From Neelides folsomi (lineage: Eukaryota > Arthropoda > Collembola > Neelipleona > Neelidae): a DNA stretch of 64,000 bases. The notes beneath the pieces are model-generated. The model saw only the letters and a program-made list of their open reading frames with translations, did no database searches and was not told the origin of the DNA. The position numbers and the translations under genes are program-made. How positions within the stretch are numbered: the stretch's first letter is position 1; the number at the start of each line of letters is the position of its first letter. The stretch is from contig JAQGBZ010000143.1 of assembly GCA_034687125.1 (NCBI GenBank), forward strand, positions 1-64,000, in the 5' to 3' direction. Positions 22,001 to 34,135 of this stretch are shown here, piece by piece.

Positions 22001-22409
22001 GTTAATATAATATCCATCATTGGAATATTACGATTAAGTAATTCATTTAATTCCACTGGGATTTCTGCATGATGTTCAAGTTCAAACACATTCGGTGGAA
22101 TTAAACCCCTTTCAATAGCAATTGGATAGTCGAAACTCATCGCACCGCTCACTGGTCTCGACGCTGAAATAATTAAAAATTTATTAACTAAGTTAATTAA
22201 TTCAGAATTACATAATTAATATCAAACTTAATGCCTAATGCCATAATTAAAAATTATAATCTTGATTCATTGAATAAATATATTTTTATAAATCATGTAC
22301 ATGGCTTTCCAGTCGTGTCGATTCCCAAACTATTGTATAAATTGGGAGTCTGGAAATCTTTAATTTGGACGACATGGTCCATAAGTTTGACAACTTCTTG
22401 AAGTTCCAT
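16079..22409 (-). CDS. Nucleoporin Nup155 (complete, 19 exons)
   Basis: Scaffold nucleoporin of the inner ring of the nuclear pore. Exons: 22409-22301, 22163-22032, 21944-21845, 21771-21596, 21507-21374, 21268-21083, 20955-20805, 20586-20395, 20254-19833, 19720-19220, 19072-18972, 18880-18721, 18616-18516, 18351-17247, 17145-17025, 16946-16836, 16712-16592, 16452-16318, 16217-16079. All phases agree, giving 1,398 residues (human about 1,391). The N-terminal half is the beta-propeller (landmarks RAWMILDSDVYFWDY, GGADGTIHEIDYQ, IRFPPGY). Residues of about 550-650 form a Q/S/P/N-rich disordered linker. The rest is the alpha-solenoid (IEYLSRAIVAAK, LALIETLWADIIE-type helices). The start is the first methionine (MELQEVVKLMDHVVQIKDF), which aligns with the N-terminal helix of the family. 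The promoter was not identified. Confidence 0.96.
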
Positions 22410-25146
22410 CGCTGTGAATTAAAAGATATTTTAAATCAGAATCGGAGAACCGGCTTCGTCGGCTTCAATCGAATTTCCTATCGCTTTCTGAATACATGAA
22501 ATTGTGGATGATTTTATATGAAATATCTATCTAACCATTAAGTTAAAAGATCCTATTTTTCTATTTATTAAATAACTTGGAATTTGGGGCTTTAACTGTA
22601 ATTTAGACTTGGTTAGATTTGGACTTGGTTGGATTTGTATTGAATTGAATGGAGGGAGAAAAAATGAAAAGAGAAAATGAGTGAGTTTGGTTTTGAAGGC
22701 AAAGCATTCGACCGGGCTTCTTCATTTCACCATCAAGCATAAGGGGTCACTACGGTCAAGAGTGAATGCATTGCATTGCATATTGCATGCATTAATTAGA
22801 GTTAAGAATTAATTAATTTATGAAATAACTTTTGATGTATATTATTATACATTATAATAATGCTTAATTAAAAAGTCATTTAAATTGCGAATCACTTTAC
22901 TATAAAACTAATACATGATGTAACGTATTAAATTATTACATGTTTGGAGTTTGAAATCAAAAACACCCAGCTAGAAAAATGAGAATTAATATTTTGAGTT
23001 TCTAGAGAATTTCGAAAATTAAATTTTCTAAATTTATTTGACAAACTTTATTTACCGTATCTTATTAATCAAAGTTGAATGACATTTAATTTTTAAAACA
23101 GTATTAACAAAATTAACTTCCATGTTTAGATCATTATAACTTGTAATTCAAATTAAATTATAAATAGTTATTGAAATAAACCAAGGTTGAGTGATTCCCA
23201 AAATGCTCTTTTGTTGTGAGGAATGAGATGAGAAACTTTGCGTAAATCTGCAATTAGCGAAGCTGAAAGCATGACGACATGTCAAAAGACAATTATTCAA
23301 GCAGTGCAGAAGATTCAGATGATAAAGAAAACTAGTGCTTTTAATGTTTAGTGTAATTATAATATAGTTGTTCATTTAAAATAACGTATTTCTAATGATG
23401 GGTAATTGAGAAATTAAAATTAGAATTTTCTAAATCAAATTCATTATTTAAATCTAGACCCGGGAATTACACTTATCCGACGAATGCCCAATATATATAA
23501 ATATTTTTGCTTGTTATACAGCAATCTTTGAACGATTCATTATGTGCAGAGTTTATAAATTGCATTTATTGAGCTATCTATTTAGGTAGCAGATTTTTCT
23601 GTCAACTTGGATTGTCCAAATTGTTGTTCTAACAAGTGGAGTTGTCGAGAAACAAAGAAAAGAGAGCAATGTTTGTTCACACACTCCATGTGCCCCTGTA
23701 CTTATAAGATACATGATAAGCTCACAAATCCAACAATTGGAATATTCCGACTGCGGAGGCTGAGAGATTGGAATATTGGAATTCGGGGTCATGATAAAAT
23801 ACAATGGAGGAAGATAGGCCCAACAATATTCTCGGAATACCAATTGAATGAGACTGCTTGTCACCGATTTCACTTTTACATTCAACAATTTATAATAATT
23901 ATCTTAATCGGAGCTTAGGAGCTTCGAAACGTTCCAGAATTACAGAATTAATTTTTTACTTTATTAGTTCTCATAAATTAAAATATTTCTTATCTCACTT
24001 TCAACAACTTTTCCATATTTGTACAAAATCTTTTTTATAAAATAAAGTAGGTGATAGGTAAATATGCCAATTTATTTGCATAGTCATGTATTGTCAAAGA
24101 AAGTCCAATTGGTCCAATACTTACAAATATTTTACCATTGTTCACTATTATTTAGTAATATTTATTTTAGTGCACTTATGTAAACTTTCGCATTAAAGAT
24201 GATAAATTATACCAGTATGTATTTAATATTTACTTATTCTTATTCTTAATACATTAATACATATTGCATATTCAAAATATTTAGTAATTTTTATGGAATG
24301 TACTAAATACAAATACTCACATGCATGAGCATGATACATTTGATATCATTCTTACATATGTATATATCGTGTATTGGTAATTAAGTACTAACATGTTACA
24401 AACTGTTAAAATGTCAAATATGTAATTAAATAATATCTGTGACTATTATTCCAATTGATTATTATATTCAAGAGATTTAAGACGAGTATTGATAAAAGAT
24501 ATTTGTTTAAAAACAATCGAAAAATAATATGCTTCTGAACAAAATCCTTCAATCTTCATTTCATTCATTATCATTGGAACCAAAAAGTCTACACCGAGCA
24601 GTGTCTATCTGCACTTCTGATCCATTCATATGTACCAGTACATACCTGTATTATGTATTTTCAAAATTACATATAAATTATTATTATTACTATTATTACG
24701 AAGTCAAGAGAGATACAATACGTCTCAGATACAGTACAATACATTACGTACAGTACATTACCTGTACATTATATCTAATTTGTTATCCTTTATCAGAGAG
24801 ATATGTCCTAAACTAAATATACACTTATTGTCATCATTTCATCGATGTTTAGTACACAAAGTACGGCAAGTTGAAACAGGCATTAAACGGAGAAGGATTT
24901 GCCCATTACACGGGGAATCATTTGTGAAAGATATAGAAAAATTTAGTAAAGATAATAAAGAGAACAAAAGAGCTTTTGTTTTAAAGTGTTCAACAGTCAA
25001 TTAAAACCCTTTTCGTCATCAAGAAATTTAGCCAATCCTTAACATGGGGCGTGAATTTGTTAAATAATTGATAAACCTATAAGGTGACTTTACATGATCA
25101 TTTACCTGTATTTATTATATTTCTCTTGCCCTTTTGCCCTTACTGA
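22410..25146. other. Intergenic region between Nup155 and the zinc-finger gene
   Basis: Nup155 and the zinc-finger gene are divergently transcribed from this 3-kb gap. Most of it is AT-rich. Two blocks are less simple: 23586-23918 (a cysteine-rich open frame, listed separately) and about 24816-25004, where a plus-strand frame contains RRRICPLHGESFVKDIEKF but has no recognisable relative. A TTATTATTACTATTATTAC microsatellite lies near 24680. Confidence 0.5.
23586..23918 (+). CDS. Possible cysteine-rich exon, unassigned
   Basis: An open frame of 110 codons follows a plausible acceptor (CTATCTATTTAG) in phase 0. Its first third is cysteine-dense: VNLDCPNCCSNKWSC, then EQCLFTHSMCPC, eight cysteines in about 35 residues, with spacing suggestive of a disulphide-rich secreted or metal-binding module. 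The rest is not distinctive and ends in a hydrophobic tail. There is no start codon near the beginning, no signal peptide, and I found no partner exon. The opposite strand is also open across this block, so the frame may be chance. I do not recognise a family. Confidence 0.2.
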   Translation, partial: VADFSVNLDCPNCCSNKWSCRETKKREQCLFTHSMCPCTYKIHDKLTNPTIGIFRLRRLRDWNIGIRGHDKIQWRKIGPTIFSEYQLNETACHRFHFYIQQFIIIILIGA

Positions 25147-25193
25147 ACGAACTGTTCGTCTGTAAGTTTCCCCCGACCAGTTGAGATATAAAA
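25147..25193 (+). promoter_or_regulatory. Possible promoter of the zinc-finger gene (TATA box plus palindrome)
   Basis: TATAAAA lies at 25187-25193, about 280 bp upstream of the proposed start codon. A perfect palindrome ACGAACTGTTCGT lies just before it at 25147-25159. The sequence between here and the gene is less AT-rich than its surroundings, as expected of a leader. The assignment is positional. Confidence 0.35.
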
Positions 25194-25472
25194 TGGCGAA
25201 TCTCTAAATGTCGACCTCGCTAATTAATCACTAAAGTTAATTTGGACATTTGATCTGACTCCACCTTATTCCTCCACCACCACAGACGCCACAGATACGT
25301 AAAACCTCTTTAAACCAAATTGCTCAACTTCGTCCACCGCCACAGTCCTTGCCAGTCGTATCATTTGACCATTTTAACCTAACCACACCCTTTGTGTCTT
25401 CATTGACGTTCAAATAAAGTCAAATAATAAAATCTTCATTAGTAACTTTCAAATCTCATCAAATTGAAGAAA

Positions 25473-26316
25473 ATGTGTTCTCGGAAAAGTAACAGAAATG
25501 GTACTTTTACTTTTTTAAAATAAAAGTACTTTTAATTTAAAGTAAAGGATTTAAGAGAAGAATTAAGAAGAATTAAATTAAAAGAATAATTAAATTTAGA
25601 ATAATTAAATTTTTAGAATAGAAGAATAAAATTAATGATTTTAGGATCTTGTACACCTTGCCAGTTAAAGAAGATTCATAGACCTTGGATCGGTTACATT
25701 TACAAATGCTTGATTTGTGAAAATGAAACAAGAAGGGAATCAGATCTTAAAAGACTCGTCCAAACTGCTCACTGCTCCAAATCTTACAAATGCCAGGTAA
25801 TCTAAAAGTATTTATATTTTCTCCTCATTTTCTTTATCTTTCTTTCTTCCCTATTTTGTCCGGATATTAACATTACACCTCTTAGATTTGTAAGGAGAAT
25901 TTCACTCGACGGGACAACTTGACGCGCCACACGAAGAGCAAACATGACGCTAATGGGAGGAAGAAGTGCAGATTTTGCCAAAAGAGGTAAGAAATTGGAT
26001 AAAACTGCTTTCACTTGGCTTTTACCGACTAGAAGATTCAATCGCTTGTGATATACAAATATTTATGTCTATTATACAATACACACAATACAAACAATAT
26101 CATACATGTATCACACATACAGTATCATACATATACATATGCCATTATCATATATTGTAAAACGTACAGAATTGTATAGCTTTTTTCTCATTATTCCATT
26201 TTTTATTTTACAGCATCTCGAGAAAAGACGCTGTGAAGAGACATGAGAAAAATTGTCCACTAAAACCTGACAATTTTTCCGATGGTCCCGATCCTGAAAT
26301 TAACGTCGTTGATTGA
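25473..26316 (+). CDS. Small C2H2 zinc-finger protein (four exons, 127 aa)
   Basis: Exons 25473-25500, 25645-25796, 25886-25986 and 26214-26316 join in consistent phase. The product begins MCSRKSNRNGSCTPCQ and ends INVVD. The clearest finger is YKCQICKENFTRRDNLTRH with TKSKH completing it. A degenerate finger precedes it (YKCLICENETRRESDL, then TAHC) and a third follows (KKCRFCQKRSISRKDAVKRH, then EKNC, a C2HC form). An N-terminal CTPC pair could also bind metal. There is no other domain. Such fingers bind DNA or RNA; the target is unknown. The 28-base first coding exon is the least certain part; it was chosen because its ATG and donor give the phase required by the next exon. I do not recognise an orthologue. 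Confidence 0.75.
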
Positions 26317-26611
26317 CAAAAATGCTCGGTCATTTCTTTTGCTCAAATACATTTCATAAAATGCATTCCATAAAATATTCATACATTTAATAGTATTCAC
26401 AATTATTCTTGCGTGGATTAAAATGAAATGAGCTTGGATTGATTAAAATTGAATTTGTTCATAAATACCATATATGGTAGTCTGGTCCATACAAAATATT
26501 AAATATTATATGTACCTGCAAAACTCCTTTATACTATGTATCTGTATATAATATAGGTACTGCATGTATATTACATTCACAAAAATTATAAAGCTGCATT
26601 GTCTTAACTTG

Positions 26612-26617
26612 AATAAA
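26612..26617 (+). terminator. Candidate poly(A) signal for the zinc-finger gene
   Basis: AATAAA lies about 300 bp after the stop codon at 26316, the first perfect hexamer I found downstream. In AT-rich sequence the hexamer is frequent by chance. Confidence 0.3.
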
Positions 26618-26649
26618 ATAGAGTTTAATGACATTTGAATATGATTTGA

Positions 26650-29600
26650 CATTCCTCATTTTGGTGATTCAATTCCCATCATTTGCCATCAATTCATCAA
26701 TTCTGTTATCACCAGAACTTTAAATGTCAGTTTTTAATTCCTCGAATATCAAAATGCTTTGTGTAATGATTTAGATAAGAATCTCCATATAATTTTAAAC
26801 AATTTATCCTTATGATAAAGAAATAAAAAACGCCTTTTTGATTAAAAATGGATATATGTATGCAATTATGTGTTGCGTTAAGTTAACATTACTTGATTTT
26901 AAATTTTGAACAATAGAACCACTTGAGTTGAAACAAAAGCAAATATGTACTTGGATGATAAAATTATGCCTAAATCTCTATTTAGGATTTGATTAAATTA
27001 TTTCTACATAAAATATTGAAATGAAATTATCTCATTAATAAGTACCTATATATGTATATGTACACAAAGTGTTACAATATACAGATATGATAAACTTATA
27101 ATGTATTTGAGATATAATTATATTTATAATATTCCGAAACCATCAGTTTGGAAATTGTATTTGAATTTTGCTGATCAGTATATAATATGTATGTATTGAT
27201 TACTCCTTCACTTCTATTTCATTTCTCTTTAAGTAGGTGTTGGTTCAAAGATGTTCCATGCATAATATTAAGCAAGTTTGTTGTTTGTCCTTGGTTTTGT
27301 ATTGGCAGAGTTTAAAGAAGCTCTTGATGCATTTGAAATTGAAATTCTTTCCACTTTCACCCGTCAGCCTTCTTAAGAATAAAGACGGAAAGTTACTTTT
27401 CTTTCTAAGTTTATAAGCTGAAATAAACTTCTTTGATCGTCATTTAAATTCAAGGGTTTCACTTCACTTTTAAGAAGAATTTAATACAGGATTTTGCGAA
27501 TTATAAATATTTAACTACTTTATAATCTTTGTATCATCGCCCACACAATAAAAGTTATTTCAAAAATATTGATCAATATACCATACTTGATGTTAGTGAA
27601 TATTGTTAAAATGAAAGTAAGAAAGTATTCAATAGAAATAAACTTTAAAAATGAAAGCAGAGAAAATGGAGAAAGTTTTAATTGAATGTCAACAATAGGA
27701 ATTTTGTAATTCTTTCACAACTTTCATAAAGAGTGATTATGTAAAGTTAAGAAACTTTGAACCTATTCATCCTTGTTGTGAAAATGTTTAAGTAAGTGTA
27801 TTATACTAACTTTAAGGATGAATTCTTAGATATCCTCAGACAAGTCATTGACTTTGCCAATTAAATTAAATGAGGACTGTCAACATCCGCCACTAATGGT
27901 AATTGGAAATGACGTGGAAGTATAAATGAGATTATTTAAGAAGAAGATAAAGCTAAGATGATGAACAGATTCATTTCCCGATTAAACTCCTTGAAAGTGC
28001 CATTATCATTAAAGTGAAAGGAGAAAATTCTGGTAAGACATGAAGATGTTCCAACACACACAATATTTGCTAACTAATGGATTTACTCTCGAGTTAAAGG
28101 GATAATGGGGAAGGGGCGTTTATGTTCCAGGCACAAAGTGAGTTCTAAGGGAAGGGAAAAGAAGTAAAGAACATTAAACCCGGGATTTGTGGGCGGTGGA
28201 CCCAATTTTTTATACGGAAATGTCCACTAGATTTATATCTAATTTCTCCCTTTTGAAAAAATAACTTAGAAAATAACCAAAAATGATTTGAAAATTCTCT
28301 CAAGATTTTTAACTAATTTTTCAATGATTTTCACAGTTAAGTTTGAACAACTAAAAGATCTTAACTATAATTACATAAGTACTTAATATACTTATGCTTA
28401 ACTCTGAAAGCTTTCAACGATTCATTTTTTTAACTTTTAAATATTAAATGCATAGGGTGAAAATGGAAGGCTTCCGTGCAAATATCAAACAATAACAGAT
28501 TTCGTGCTGAATAATTTAATAAAGTCTAGAAGCGAAGAAAGACAAGTTCTTAAATCCTCTTATGAAATGGTTCATAATGCCTTTTAGAACTGAGCTGCTT
28601 CGAGTCTTGGAGTCTCTTGGGCCGAAAGATGAAAAAGGCTTTTACAAAAATGAGTTTGTGTATTTTACAATTTAAATATTCAATTTAACGCTTCAACCCA
28701 TACGCACACACTTTTCATAATTTTGATTTCAAGGGGAAAAAGTTTTATTTTTTAACCAAAACTTTCCAAATTTCATTAATTATGATTTGCCCGGAAAAAG
28801 TTTGAACAAAAGCATAAAAGTTTTCAATTCCCTTTTCACATTTTTAATCATGAGTAATAAAGGTAGATGACCAAATTTCGACTCGGAATGAACAAAACTC
28901 TAGAAGTACTTTCATAAAATTGGTCAATTTCATCATCCCGATCTTTGGATGAATTCCCAATTAGAAGATGTTCGTGTAGGATGTATTTATAATGTAGGAG
29001 TCTCAAATCCTTGAAGGGAAGTTGTACTTCTTCTAATTTCCCATTTTTAAGAACTTGTGTTTTGAATCTCTCAATTTTGAATTTCCTCTCCAGAACTGGA
29101 ACCAATCTCATCATGACTTCACACAAGGCCCAGTCAGATCCCAATAAGTTTAATCTGTAAAACCATTCTTCTTTCTCTTTTTCACCCATCTTTAATTTTG
29201 AGTCTAAGAAGTTGGTCACATTTTGAGTAATTTTGGAGCTCTCGGGGACTTGAGATAAATTAATCTTTATTAATCGAAATCACTTTAAACTTTTCCTTTT
29301 TCATTTGGTTTTCTATGAAAAGACGCATCAGTCTTGTCCCCATTTCTTTTATGCATAACACCTGCTTTAACGTCGTTTATTAATTAATTAATGATTAAAT
29401 ATTGAATTAATTTGTCAAAATCCAAATGTATGTTTTGTGATATAATAAAAATTTTATTAAAAAATTTTATTTGAATTTAAAATATTTTATTATTTATTTT
29501 TGCCCTAGTTTCTCCCTGCATTATGTTGTAAAAGTAATGAGATATGGAAATCCTACTTTTGTTAAAGAATTCCCTTCACAAGTAAAGTAAGAAGATTAAA

Positions 29601-30199
29601 TAATCGTTCCAATTTGAATTTTGAAATCTCAAGAGTCAAATAGCAAATGAATTTTTTGACATGGAAAAAACGGAGAATTCAAACTTTTGTAATTAATTGC
29701 TTCTACTTACAAACTTGTAAAGGCTTCAACTTTTTAAAAATTGAGCCTCAACGAGTTGATTTCATAAAAATGGAAATAAAAAAGAACATAAGAAATAATT
29801 ACTATATATCTTCTTTCAATAATATGTATACATGCTATACCATACATTTAGTATACTGATGCCTATATGATTCCATTTAGCTTTTATTGGAAAATGTTTT
29901 GAATAGATTTAATTGATTGAAGGCGGATCATTAAAATGGGGTATATCCACCGAAATAATTTAATCTGCTTACCGAAACTTTTAATATTTCTACAGAATGA
30001 AGTTTTTATCGAAAATATTATATAAATATGCATAAATAAATTTATATAATATTTAAATAAACAAAATTTATTTATTTATTTCAACAGTAATTCAACTGAA
30101 ATGTAAAATTGTATAATCATTAAATCAGCTTAATAGTATAATTGTAGTAAAAATGTAAAAATAAAGTATTATGTAAGTATTATAATTTAACTTAATTTC
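26650..30199. other. Gene-poor AT-rich region
   Basis: Apart from the unassigned minus-strand frame at 28848-29279, I see no gene. The DNA is AT-rich with scattered TATA/TACATA words. A GC-richer block at about 28080-28215 includes GGGGCG and GGGCGGTGG words, but no coding frame or splice signals that I trust. Confidence 0.5.
28848..29279 (-). CDS. Unassigned open reading frame (about 113-144 codons)
   Basis: The minus strand is open from 29279 to a stop at 28848. The first ATG is at 29189, giving 113 residues. The composition is protein-like rather than low-complexity, with segments such as EKEEWFYRLNLLGSDWALCE, LVPVLERKFKIERF and LPFKDLRLLHYKYILHEHLL, a mix of charged and leucine-rich amphipathic stretches. 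Upstream of the ATG the frame is also plausible (VPESSKITQNVTNFLDSKL), so the true start may be an exon boundary (a weak CTCAAG acceptor lies at the right place). The last 20 residues look less constrained. I recognise no family; it could be an orphan gene, one exon of a larger gene, or a relic. Confidence 0.4.
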   Translation of the reverse strand, partial: FRLIKINLSQVPESSKITQNVTNFLDSKLKMGEKEKEEWFYRLNLLGSDWALCEVMMRLVPVLERKFKIERFKTQVLKNGKLEEVQLPFKDLRLLHYKYILHEHLLIGNSSKDRDDEIDQFYESTSRVLFIPSRNLVIYLYYS

Positions 30200-31325
30200 T
30201 TATTGCTTAACGAGGGCCTTTTTAACTTTCGATGGACGACCCCGTTTCCGTTTTTCTCCTATTGGAATAGATTTAGCTTCAAGGGCAAACTTGAAAATGT
30301 TTATTCTTGCTGTAACCCCGATTACATGTTTGCAAACATAATTTTTCAAAAAGTATGAGCAAGTACATGTTGAATCCTCCAAAATTCCATTACATTCAAC
30401 TTTCCACAGTAAACTTTGAGATTTTCGGAACGATTCAAAAGTGCGCCAGGACGCATTAAAATGTTATTTCAGGTATTTATCAATATCAACATCCTTGATT
30501 GTTGGTTTATTTGAGGGGTGTGATGAAAAACATATTTAAGTTTCTCACTATGACGTCAACATTGCTTTTCGCCCAATGGTATACTTTTATTTGCAAATTG
30601 AGACTCAGGAATGGGATTTCTGAATATGCTTTGTTGTTCATATTGGCAGGGTTTCGCAAATACGACCATTCATTTAAAAAAAATTTTGCGACATGAAAAA
30701 ATTCTCTTAACGGAAGCCGTTCTCTCAAAGTTCCTTCATCTTTTATGAGCATTTCCGTTGTTTCTAAAGCGTTGTTAGTACAAGGGACATTCACAACTTT
30801 TCATTTGTACCAGCTGTCATATTTTTTTACAATATTTGCTGATAAGTCTAGCCTTTTTTTCCTTTTCCCATTTGTTTTGAAATAATTTCGTTCCTGTTTC
30901 AAAATGTTTTTCGCTCAAAGAGAGTTGAATTAATTCGAGTCAATTAAAATTTCATCTTTTATTTCAATTGAATTAATCAATTGTAGTTTTGCTGCTTGGG
31001 ATTTCTATTTTTTTATTTCGTGATTATGCTCGATTGTAGTTTGAAATACTTGAACAATCTGGAAATTATTGTTCAGTAATATGTATAATTTTGCTGGACA
31101 GTCTTTTACATATTTGCATCTATAGTGAATCTTTTCCCCTTCCGATGTTTGGTATTTTGTGTCGTAAACCCACATTTTCTCCTCGGCAATCTTTAATTTA
31201 GCTTGTTTTAAAGATTGAAATTCTAAAGATTTAGTCCAGCAATGAATCCTTTTTACTCTTTTTACATTTGGCTCTTTATTTTGTTCATCTTCTGAATCAG
31301 AAGTGTTATAATCCAAAGTAGCCAT
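30200..31325 (-). mobile_element. Decayed Mutator-like (MULE) transposase with core deleted
   Basis: Three parts of a MULE-type transposase appear in order on the minus strand. The first, 31325-31005, begins MATLDYNTSDSEDEQ and contains a FLYWCH/WRKY-like zinc-binding region (YRCKYVKDCPAKLYI, then TIEHNHEI). The second, about 30790-30650, has the conserved C-terminal core NVPCTNNALETTEMLIKDEG and TLRERLP. The third, about 30450-30200, has a SWIM zinc finger (CTCSYFLKNYVCKHVIG) and a basic tail (KRKRGRPSKVKK). The middle third, which should carry the DDE catalytic domain, is missing. At least two in-frame stops or shifts separate the remaining parts, one being a TAA just before the SWIM segment. 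It is a dead internal-deletion copy. Terminal repeats were not found. Confidence 0.75.
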
Positions 31326-33634
31326 TTCTAATAAATTATAAAAAAGTATAGTGGCGCACATTGGATTATACAATAAGAATAGAATAAAAATTTTAAATGA
31401 GATAAAGATTTTAGTTATTACCTGAATAAGATAAGATTTTTAAAAAAACGTAATTTCACAAGAACTTTAATATCCACAAATTTATGACGCTGTCTGGGAC
31501 GCGATTGAGAATTATAAATCAAAATTATCATATGTACTAGTCTTACATTTTTTTGGGAAATGGAATTATTTATTAAGTCTCCCGGGTCTCATTGAATGAT
31601 GTTGAACCATTCCTTTGGCTTTTGTCGCATTTCTCCGAATTTATTTGGTGAATGAATGGTCATAGACAGTCTTTATTTGAGATTTAAAATATCATGAAAA
31701 TAATGTAGGATTTCATACTCACTAAGCATTTATTAGTAAGCGGAATGAATTGAATTTTCCAAAAAGGATTGAATGAGGAAATCTCATTATTTATTTCCTT
31801 TGATGAAACAGATATAGACAATGGAATTATTATTATGAATAAAGGAGAATCAATTATTTTGACGAAAGAATTTTGAATTGACCGAGTGGGAAGACGAGGG
31901 ATTTGGGGAAATGAAGTGAGAGACTCTTTGGAATTCATTGCCCTAGTCGTCCTCGACTACTCCAGTTGCTGCTACACAATAAATTGATGGATTTTCCATT
32001 GACTCTCCAACTAATCTCGAGAACGAGGGGAGGAATAAGAAGGAAATCCAAATAACTCTCCCTCCTTAAAAATATAAACACTAAACCTGCTATTTGTCAA
32101 GACGAGTGCGGGGGTGATCTTACACACAAAACTACTTAACCATACTTTGTATGTTAACTAGTTTTGTGTCCTCTTTTTTAATCCTCTCTCTTAAATGCTA
32201 TTTAATTCCCACAACTCCCAATTCCCCACTTACTCGAAATAATTATTTAAATCATCTTGCGTCCCGGAAATCGTATTTACTAAAATAAATATAGGAGTTG
32301 ATGAATGGAGAAGACTTTGAATGTTATTCACCTCTCGCAACTCACTCTTGAAATGTTCCCAAAGTTGCTAATGACTTTAATGAAACGATATATTGAAGAT
32401 GTTTTAATAAAGTGAAAACATTTCTCCTCAATGTTAAGTAGATGAAGTGTGTAATACTTATGTAATACTAAAGTGATCTCTGTGTTTAATTCAAAGGGGT
32501 GTGAGAGAATCGGCGATGTTTGTGGCGTCGATTTGGGTCTTTTGGATGGAGCCGATGGAGGAGATCTCTCACATCTCCCATTGGCCTCGGTCGGCTGAAA
32601 GGACGCAGAGGTTTTGAAGAGTATCGAGAAGAAAAACAGTCGACCAAACTCCTGGTCTTTTCCTTCATGACTTCGACTTGGAAACATTCACTTTCACTCT
32701 CGCAGATTCTCAAATCGGGAAATCTGAGATTTTTCAGTCTGTTTAAAGATATTTATTCATTTTATTGAGGACTCGAATTACATTACATTTGTAACTCATT
32801 TTAGATGTCAAATGGATCAAATCCTAAATATTTAACAAGTCGGGAGTGATAAGTTAAGATATAACTTAAAGTGAAATATTTTATCCCTTCATTTCAATCC
32901 TTTTGCAACTTTGACCAAAAGTTCCACTTTCTATCCTAATTGAGATTAATAAGACATTTATTCAACTTAACGAAAATATATAGTTATACTTATACATTTC
33001 AAATTATACTAAACTATATACTACAGTTCTAAAGTACATGTTAGCATACATACAGATATGTAGTGCATTGTTTACATAATACTCTATAAAAGTAATTACA
33101 TGCTTTCTATCAATATAAAGAATATGTAAATATTTACAGTATACGTATTTAAATATAAATATTTAAAAGTTGATAAATATTGATATTTAAGTTTTGGGTG
33201 AAAAGTGCAAATACAGGTTTGGAGTAATCGACTTGCATAGGTCTAACATATAAATAATGTGTGCTACGTGGGTCGACCGCTGTGTCTTTAAATTGACCCT
33301 AAAAATAATATATGGTTGGGGAATGATAGGGAAGGTTTAAGGAAAGGACATAAGGAGTCTGTTTTCAGTGTTTTCACCAACATCTTGGCAGAGATTCAAA
33401 GGAACTAAACTTGTGTCAACTTCTGTTTCCAATATCCGACCTCTTCCTCAACGATAATCGAGATTAGCGAGTGAAAGAGGAAAAGCCCCCTGAACTCAAC
33501 CAATTGCTTCTCATTTTAAAAAGATCAAAATTTAAGTTTCAATTTAAGTGTATTTAAGTTAACACTTTTTAAACTTTAAAACTATTTTTATATACTGTAT
33601 ATTTACTATGTAATATTCTTATGTATAGCATTAG

Positions 33635-33694
33635 ATGAAATTGTGTAGAATTATATGAAATTATGTAGAATTGTATGAAATTGTGTAGCTTATA
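33635..33694. repeat. 20-bp tandem repeat, three copies
   Basis: Three copies of a 20-bp unit related to ATGAAATTGTGTAGAATTAT start at 33635, 33655 and 33675. A partial fourth copy (TGTGAAATTGTG) follows. Copies differ at one or two positions. No function is apparent. Confidence 0.65.
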
Positions 33695-34098
33695 TGTGAA
33701 ATTGTGTTTATCAACTTTTTTTAGTTCTTTGTAGTTGATCAACATGGGATTTAAAGCTGAATGTGAGATTTTGGGATTATTTTAAGTAGGGCGTTTAAAA
33801 GTGTAATTCGTGCAGAATATTCGAAATGGAAAATTCCGAGTTTTCCGAGTTTTCTGTGCTTACTCCCAAAGATCTTTTGAACTTTTCCTATCCAATGAAT
33901 GAAAATAATTCGAGTCCGACCGAGAATCAATTTTCTTACATAAGTTGGTAAGTGTTGAATGAACAACATAAACAATATCATAAGTATTTTATAATAATTC
34001 ATAATTCAAGTAAATATAATAACTTAAGCAAACACCCGAAGGAAACTTTAAATAGGAAAGATCCATGTTATAATTTATTGATGTCAGTCATGTTTGAT

Positions 34099-34135
34099 CT
34101 TTCATGTACAGGTTAAGGAAATCTGTACATGAAAG
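34099..34135. repeat. Perfect 13-bp hairpin with 11-base loop
   Basis: CTTTCATGTACAG at 34099-34111 is followed after 11 bases by its exact reverse complement at 34123-34135. A perfect 13-bp stem of mixed composition is unusual compared with the surrounding AT-only palindromes. It is too short for a typical microRNA precursor, and no terminal duplication marks it as a mobile element. Confidence 0.55.
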
